Shown piece after piece: positions 56,901 through 64,000 of a stretch of DNA of 64,000 bases. The stretch's first letter is position 1, and each line of letters begins with the position of its first letter. The notes under the pieces are model-generated. The model saw only the letters and a list, made by a program, of their open reading frames with translations, did not search any database and had not been told where the DNA came from. The position numbers and the translations under genes are program-made. The DNA comes from Galaxea fascicularis (Eukaryota > Cnidaria > Anthozoa > Scleractinia > Euphylliidae). Location: assembly GCA_948470475.1 (NCBI GenBank), contig OX419347.1, positions 14,633,675 through 14,697,674 of the forward strand, given 5' to 3'.

Positions 56901-59900
56901 ATAAGAGCTCTAGCGTTGTAACTTGGACGACATGTTTATCTCATTGCCTTCTTCATACCCAGCAAGAAAAATCCACCAAAATCATCATTTTCAAAGAGAA
57001 ATGACCATATGAATGTTGAAACAATGGTATTTGAATTTTGCTGGATTTTGGCCATTGACCAATTTCTATTGTTTGAATAATCATAGGCGATTTTCTCGCT
57101 CAATATAAGAGCTCTAGCGTTGTAACTTGGAGGACATGTTTATCTCATTGCCGTGTTTATACCCAGCAAGAAAAATCTACCAAAATCATCATTTTCAAAG
57201 AGAAATGACCATATGAATGTTGAAACAACGGTATTTGAATTTTGCTGGATTTTGGCCATTGACCAATTTCTATTGTTTGAATAATCATAGGCGATTTTCT
57301 CGCTTAATATAAGAGCTCTAGCGTTGTAACTTGGACCACATGTTTATCTCATTACCTTCTTTATACCCAGCAAGAAAAATCTACCAAAATCATCATTTTC
57401 AAAGAGCAATGACCATATGAATGTTGAAACAATGGTATTTGAATTTTGCTGGATTTTGGCCATTGACCAATTTCTATTGTTTGAATAATTATAGGCGATG
57501 TTCTCGCTTAATGTAAGAGCTCGAGCGTTGTAACTTGGACCACATGTTTATCTCATTGCCTTCTTTATACCCAGCAAGAAAAATCTACCAAAATCATCAT
57601 TTTCAAAGAGAAATGACCATATGAATGTTGAAACAACGGTATTTGAATTTTGCTGGATTTTGGCTATTGACCAATTTCTAGTGTTTGAATAACCATAGGC
57701 GATTTTCTCGCTTAATATAAGAGCTCTAGCGTTGTAACTTGGACCACATGTTTATCTCATTGCCTTCTTTATACCCAGCAAGAAAAATCCACCAAAATCA
57801 TCATTTTCAAAGAGAAATGACCATATGAATGTTGAAACAACGGTATTTGAATTTTGCTGGATTTTGGCTATTGACCAATTTCTAGTGTTTGAATAATTAT
57901 AGGCGATTTTCTCGCTTAATATAAGAGCTCTAGCGTTGTAACTTGGACCACATGTTTATCTCATTGCCTTCTTTATGCCCAGCAAGAAAAATCCACCAAA
58001 ATCATAATTTTCAAAGAGAAATGACCATATGAATGTTGAAACAACGGTATTTGAATTTTGCTGGATTTTGGCTATTGACCAATTTCTAGTGTTTGAGTAA
58101 TTATAGGCGATTTTCTCGCTTAATATAAGAGCTCTAGCGTTGTAACGTGGACCACATGTTTATCTCATTGCCTTCTTTATACCCAGCAAGAAAAATCTAC
58201 CAAAATCATCATTTTCAAAGAGAAATGACCATATGAATGTTGAAACAACGGTATTTGAATTTTGCTGGATTTTGGCCATTGACCAATTTCTATTGTTTTA
58301 ATAATCATAGGCGATTTTCTCGCTTAATATAAGAGCTCTAGCGTTGTAACGTGGACCACATGTTTATCTCATTGCCGTGTTTATACCCAGCAAGAGAAAT
58401 GTACCAAAATCATCATTTTCAAAGAGCAATGACCATATGAATGTTGAAACAACGGTATTTGAATTTTGCTGGATTTTGGCCATTGACCAATTTCTATTGT
58501 TTGAATAATCATAGGCGATTTTCTCGCTTAATATAAGAGCTCTAGCGTTGTAACGTGGACCACATGTTTATCTCATTGCCTTCTTTATACCCAGCAAGAA
58601 AAATGTACCAAAATCATCATTTTCAAAGAGCAATGACCATATGAATGTTGAAACAACGGTATTTGAATTTTGCTGGATTTTGGCCATTGACCAATTTCTA
58701 TTGTTTGAATAATGATAGGCGATTTTCTCGCTTAATATAAGAGCTCTAGCGTTGTAACTTGGACGACATGTTTATCTCATTGCCTTCTTTATACCCAGCA
58801 AGAAAAATCTACCAAAATCATCATTTTCAAAGAGAAATGACCATATGAATGTTGAAACAACGGTATTTGAATTTTGCTGGATTTTGGCTATTGACCAATT
58901 TCTAGTGTTTGAATAATTATAGGCGATGTTCTCGCTTAATATAAGAGCTCTACCGTTGTAACGTGGACCACATGTTTATCTCATTGCCTTCTTTATACCC
59001 AGCAAGAAAAATCTACCAAAATCATTATTTTCAAAGAGAAATGACCATATGAATGTTGAAACAATGGTATTTGAATTTTGCTGGATTTTGGCCATTGACC
59101 AATTTCTATTGTTTGAATAATCATAGGCGATTTTCTCGCTTAATATAAGAGCTCGAGCGTTGGAACTTGGACCACATGTTTATCTCATTGCCTTCTTTAT
59201 ACCCAGCAAGAAAAATCCACCAAAATCATCATTTTCAAAGAGAAATGACCCTATGAATGTTAAAACAACGGTATTTGAATTTTGCTGGATTTTGGCTATT
59301 GACCAATTTCTAGTGTTTGAATAATTATAGGCGAGTTTCTCGCTTAATATAAGAGCTCTAGCGTTGTAACTTGGACCACATGTTTATCTCATTGCCTTCT
59401 TTATCCCCAGCAAGAAAAATCTACCAAAATCATCATTTTCAAAGAGAAATGACCATATAAATGTTGAAACAACGGTATTTGAATTTTGCTGGATTTTGGC
59501 CATTGACCAATTTCTATTGTTTGAATAATCATAGGCGATTTTCTCGCTTAATATAAGACCTCTAGCGTTGTAACTTCGACCACATGTTTATCTCATTGCC
59601 TTCTTTATACCCAGCAAGAAAAATCTACCAAAATCATCATTTTCAAAGAGCAATGACCATATGAATGTTGAAACAATGGTATTTGAATTTTGCTGGATTT
59701 TGGCCATTGACCAATTTCTATTGTTTGAATAATCATAGGCGATTTTCTCGCTTAATATAAGAGCTCTAGCGTTGTAACTTGGACGACATGTTTATCTCAT
59801 TGCCTTCTTTATACCCAGCAAGAAAAATCCACCAAAATCATTATTTTCAAAGAGAAATGACCATATGAATGTTGAAACAACGGTATTTGAATTTTGCTGG

Positions 59901-62900
59901 ATTTTGGCTATTGACCAATTTCTAGTGTTGAATAATTATAGGCGATTTTCTCGCTTAATATAAGAGCTCTAGCGTTGTAACTTGGACCACATGTTTATCT
60001 CATTGCCTTCTTTATACCCACCAAGAAAAATCTACCAAAATCATCATTTTCAAAGAGCAATGGCCATATGAATGTTGAAACAATAGTATTTGAATTTTGC
60101 TGGATTTTGGCCATTGACCAATTTGTATTGTTTGAATAATCATAGGCGATTTTCTCGCTTAATATAAGAGCTCTAGCGTTGTAACTTGGACGACATGTTT
60201 ATCTCATTGCCTTCTTCATACCCAGCAAGAAAAATCCACCAAAATCATCATTTTCAAAGAGAAATGACCATATGAATGTTGAAACAATGGTATTTGAATT
60301 TTGCTGGATTTTGGCCATTGACCAATTTCTATTGTTTGAATAATCATAGGCGATTTTCTCGCTCAATATAAGAGCTCTAGCGTTGTAACTTGGAGGACAT
60401 GTTTATCTCATTGCCGTGTTTATACCCAGCAAGAAAAATCTACCAAAATCATCATTTTCAAAGAGAAATGACCATATGAATGTTGAAACAACGGTATTTG
60501 AATTTTGCTGGATTTTGGCCATTGACCAATTTCTATTGTTTGAATAATCATAGGCGATTTTCTCGCTTAATATAAGAGCTCTAGCGTTGTAACTTGGACC
60601 ACATGTTTATCTCATTACCTTCTTTATACCCAGCAAGAAAAATCTACCAAAATCATCATTTTCAAAGAGCAATGACCATATGAATGTTGAAACAATGGTA
60701 TTTGAATTTTGCTGGATTTTGGCCATTGACCAATTTCTATTGTTTGAATAATTATAGGCGATGTTCTCGCTTAATGTAAGAGCTCGAGCGTTGTAACTTG
60801 GACCACATGTTTATCTCATTGCCTTCTTTATACCCAGCAAGAAAAATCTACCAAAATCATCATTTTCAAAGAGAAATGACCATATGAATGTTGAAACAAC
60901 GGTATTTGAATTTTGCTGGATTTTGGCTATTGACCAATTTCTAGTGTTTGAATAACCATAGGCGATTTTCTCGCTTAATATAAGAGCTCTAGCGTTGTAA
61001 CTTGGACCACATGTTTATCTCATTGCCTTCTTTATACCCAGCAAGAAAAATCCACCAAAATCATCATTTTCAAAGAGAAATGACCATATGAATGTTGAAA
61101 CAACGGTATTTGAATTTTGCTGGATTTTGGCTATTGACCAATTTCTAGTGTTTGAATAATTATAGGCGATTTTCTCGCTTAATATAAGAGCTCTAGCGTT
61201 GTAACTTGGACCACATGTTTATCTCATTGCCTTCTTTATGCCCAGCAAGAAAAATCCACCAAAATCATAATTTTCAAAGAGAAATGACCATATGAATGTT
61301 GAAACAACGGTATTTGAATTTTGCTGGATTTTGGCTATTGACCAATTTCTAGTGTTTGAATAATTATAGGCGATGTTCTCGCTTAATATAAGAGCTCTAC
61401 CGTTGTAACGTGGACCACATGTTTATCTCATTGCCTTCTTTATACCCAGCAAGAAAAATCTACCAAAATCATTATTTTCAAAGAGAAATGACCATATGAA
61501 TGTTGAAACAATGGTATTTGAATTTTGCTGGATTTTGGCCATTGACCAATTTCTATTGTTTGAATAATCATAGGCGATTTTCTCGCTTAATATAAGAGCT
61601 CGAGCGTTGGAACTTGGACCACATGTTTATCTCATTGCCTTCTTTATACCCAGCAAGAAAAATCCACCAAAATCATCATTTTCAAAGAGAAATGACCCTA
61701 TGAATGTTAAAACAACGGTATTTGAATTTTGCTGGATTTTGGCTATTGACCAATTTCTAGTGTTTGAATAATTATAGGCGAGTTTCTCGCTTAATATAAG
61801 AGCTCTAGCGTTGTAACTTGGACCACATGTTTATCTCATTGCCTTCTTTATACCCAGCAAGAAAAATCTACCAAAATCATCATTTTCAAAGAGAAATGAC
61901 CATATAAATGTTGAAACAACGGTATTTGAATTTTGCTGGATTTTGGCCATTGACCAATTTCTATTGTTTGAATAATCATAGGCGATTTTCTCGCTTAATA
62001 TAAGACCTCTAGCGTTGTAACTTCGACCACATGTTTATCTCATTGCCTTCTTTATACCCAGCAAGAAAAATCTACCAAAATCATCATTTTCAAAGAGCAA
62101 TGACCATATGAATGTTGAAACAATGGTATTTGAATTTTGCTGGATTTTGGCCATTGACCAATTTCTATTGTTTGAATAATCATAGGCGATTTTCTCGCTT
62201 AATATAAGAGCTCTAGCGTTGTAACTTGGACGACATGTTTATCTCATTGCCTTCTTTATACCCAGCAAGAAAATGCCACCAAAATCATTATTTTCAAAGA
62301 GAAATGACCATATGAATGTTGAAACAACGGTATTTGAATTTTGCTGGATTTTGGCTATTGACCAATTTCTAGTGTTGAATAATTATAGGCGATTTTCTCG
62401 CTTAATATAAGAGCTCTAGCGTTGTAACTTGGACCACATGTTTATCTCATTGCCTTCTTTATACCCACCAAGAAAAATCTACCAAAATCATCATTTTCAA
62501 AGAGCAATGGCCATATGAATGTTGAAACAATAGTATTTGAATTTTGCTGGATTTTGGCCATTGACCAATTTGTATTGTTTGAATAATCATAGGCGATTTT
62601 CTCGCTTAATATAAGAGCTCTAGCGTTGTAACTTGGACGACATGTTTATCTCATTGCCTTCTTCATACCCAGCAAGAAAAATCCACCAAAATCATCATTT
62701 TCAAAGAGAAATGACCATATGAATGTTGAAACAATGGTATTTGAATTTTGCTGGATTTTGGCCATTGACCAATTTCTATTGTTTGAATAATCATAGGCGA
62801 TTTTCTCGCTCAATATAAGAGCTCTAGCGTTGTAACTTGGAGGACATGTTTATCTCATTGCCGTGTTTATACCCAGCAAGAAAAATCTACCAAAATCATC

Positions 62901-64000
62901 ATTTTCAAAGAGAAATGACCATATGAATGTTGAAACAACGGTATTTGAATTTTGCTGGATTTTGGCCATTGACCAATTTCTATTGTTTGAATAATCATAG
63001 GCGATTTTCTCGCTTAATATAAGAGCTCTAGCGTTGTAACTTGGACCACATGTTTATCTCATTGCCTTCTTTATACCCAGCAAGAAAAATCTACCAAAAT
63101 CATCATTTTCAAAGAGCAATGACCATATGAATGTTGAAACAATGGTATTTGAATTTTGCTGGATTTTGGCCATTGACCAATTTCTATTGTTTGAATAATC
63201 ATAGGCGATGTTCTTGCTTAATATAAGAGCTCTAGCGTTGTAACTTGGAGGACATGTTTATCTCATTGCCTTCTTTATACCCAGCAAGAAAAATCTACCA
63301 AAATCATCATTTTCAAAGAGCAATGACCATATGAATGTTGAAACAATGGTATTTGAATTTTGCTGGATTTTGGCCATTGACCAATTTCTATTGTTTGAAT
63401 AATTATAGGCGATGTTCTCGCTTAATGTAAGAGCTCGAGCGTTGTAACTTGGACCACATGTTTATCTCATTGCCTTCTTTATACCCAGCAAGAAAAATCT
63501 ACCAAAATCATCATTTTCAAAGAGAAATGACCATATGAATGTTGAAACAACGGTATTTGAATTTTGCTGGATTTTGGCTATTGACCAATTTCTAGTGTTT
63601 GAATAACCATAGGCGATTTTCTCGCTTAATATAAGAGCTCTAGCGTTGTAACTTGGACCACATGTTTATCTCATTGCCTTCTTTATACCCACCAAGAAAA
63701 ATCTACCAAAATCATCATTTTCAAAGAGCAATGACCATATGAATGTTGAAACAATGGTATTTGAATTTTGCTGGATTTTGGCCATTGACCAATTTCTATT
63801 GTTTGAATAATGATAGGCGATTTTCTCGCTTAATATAAGAGCTCGAGCGTTGTAACTTGGACCACATGTTTATCTCGTTGCCTTCTTTATACCCAGCAAG
63901 AAAAATCCACCAAAATCATCATTTTCAAAGAGAAATGACCATATAAATGTTGAAACAACGGTATTTGAATTTTGCTGGATTTTGGCCATTGACCAATTTC
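38906..64000. repeat. 204-bp tandem satellite array with higher-order repeats
   Basis: About 123 head-to-tail monomers of 204 bp run to the window end without interruption; the period holds at successive starts 38911, 39115, 39319, 39523. Each monomer contains TAGGCGATTTTCTCGCTTAA, an AGAGCTCT palindrome, CCACATGTTTATCTCATTGC, and ACCATATGAATG. Variants fall into two main types (CTATTGTTTGAATAATCAT and CTAGTGTTTGAATAATTAT) that often alternate. Other variants mark higher-order units (see findings). Three monomers lack one base (near 56660, 59925, 62370). Every frame is closed by stops within a monomer (longest 64 codons), so the array is non-coding. The right edge is outside the window. Confidence 0.97.

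Noticed and set aside
38906..64000. Array as a CRISPR or as a repeat-protein gene (204 is divisible by 3)
   Set aside because: There are no spacers between units, the host is a eukaryote, and every frame contains stop codons in each monomer. The 64-codon frame at 46075-46269 is just the longest gap between stops.

Overview
The window is animal genomic DNA, AT-rich and intron-dense, with GT-AG introns and short exons (about 80-290 nt). The gene content (a ZNFX1-type helicase), a K02A2.6-like Gypsy retroelement and many short inverted-repeat elements suit a cnidarian, probably an anthozoan such as a stony coral. That assignment is inference from style and gene families; no marker gene settles it.

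Layout. (1) About 2.0-16.5 kb, minus strand: two tandem paralogous genes, here A (10931-16455) and B (2023-about 7408/7473). Each has eight exons with identical intron phases. Each encodes two KH RNA-binding domains followed by about 400 residues that I do not recognise. DNA flanking B on its 5' side is repeated at 457-1110, suggesting another copy beyond the left edge. (2) About 16.5-17.7 kb: a divergent intergenic region. (3) 17659-18309, plus strand: a single-exon 216-residue protein of unknown function with its own AATAAA signal. (4) 19540-38654, plus strand: at least twelve exons of a ZNFX1-like protein, covering armadillo-type N-terminal segments, the pre-helicase region, Walker A and motif Ia. 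The 5' end was not found and the 3' part is missing. (5) Inside that gene, 26585-31364, antisense: a complete Gypsy-type LTR retrotransposon with identical 159-bp LTRs, a 5-bp target duplication and an intact 1410-residue gag-pol frame. It lies in the arm of an older inverted-repeat element. (6) About 38906 to the window end: more than 25 kb of an uninterrupted 204-bp tandem satellite, about 123 monomers, with higher-order repeats of 10, 11, 16 and 12 monomers.

Introns and spacers hold many non-autonomous inverted-repeat elements (two families with two copies each, others single), one decayed retroelement fragment, microsatellites and palindromes.

How the genes may work together. ZNFX1 proteins act in RNA surveillance (antiviral dsRNA sensing in mammals, small-RNA inheritance in nematodes). 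A duplicated KH-domain family transcribed away from such a helicase could be an RNA-recognition or antiviral cluster. The co-location is visible; the functional link is inference. Exon coordinates were worked out by hand from splice consensus, reading-frame continuity and comparison between paralogues.
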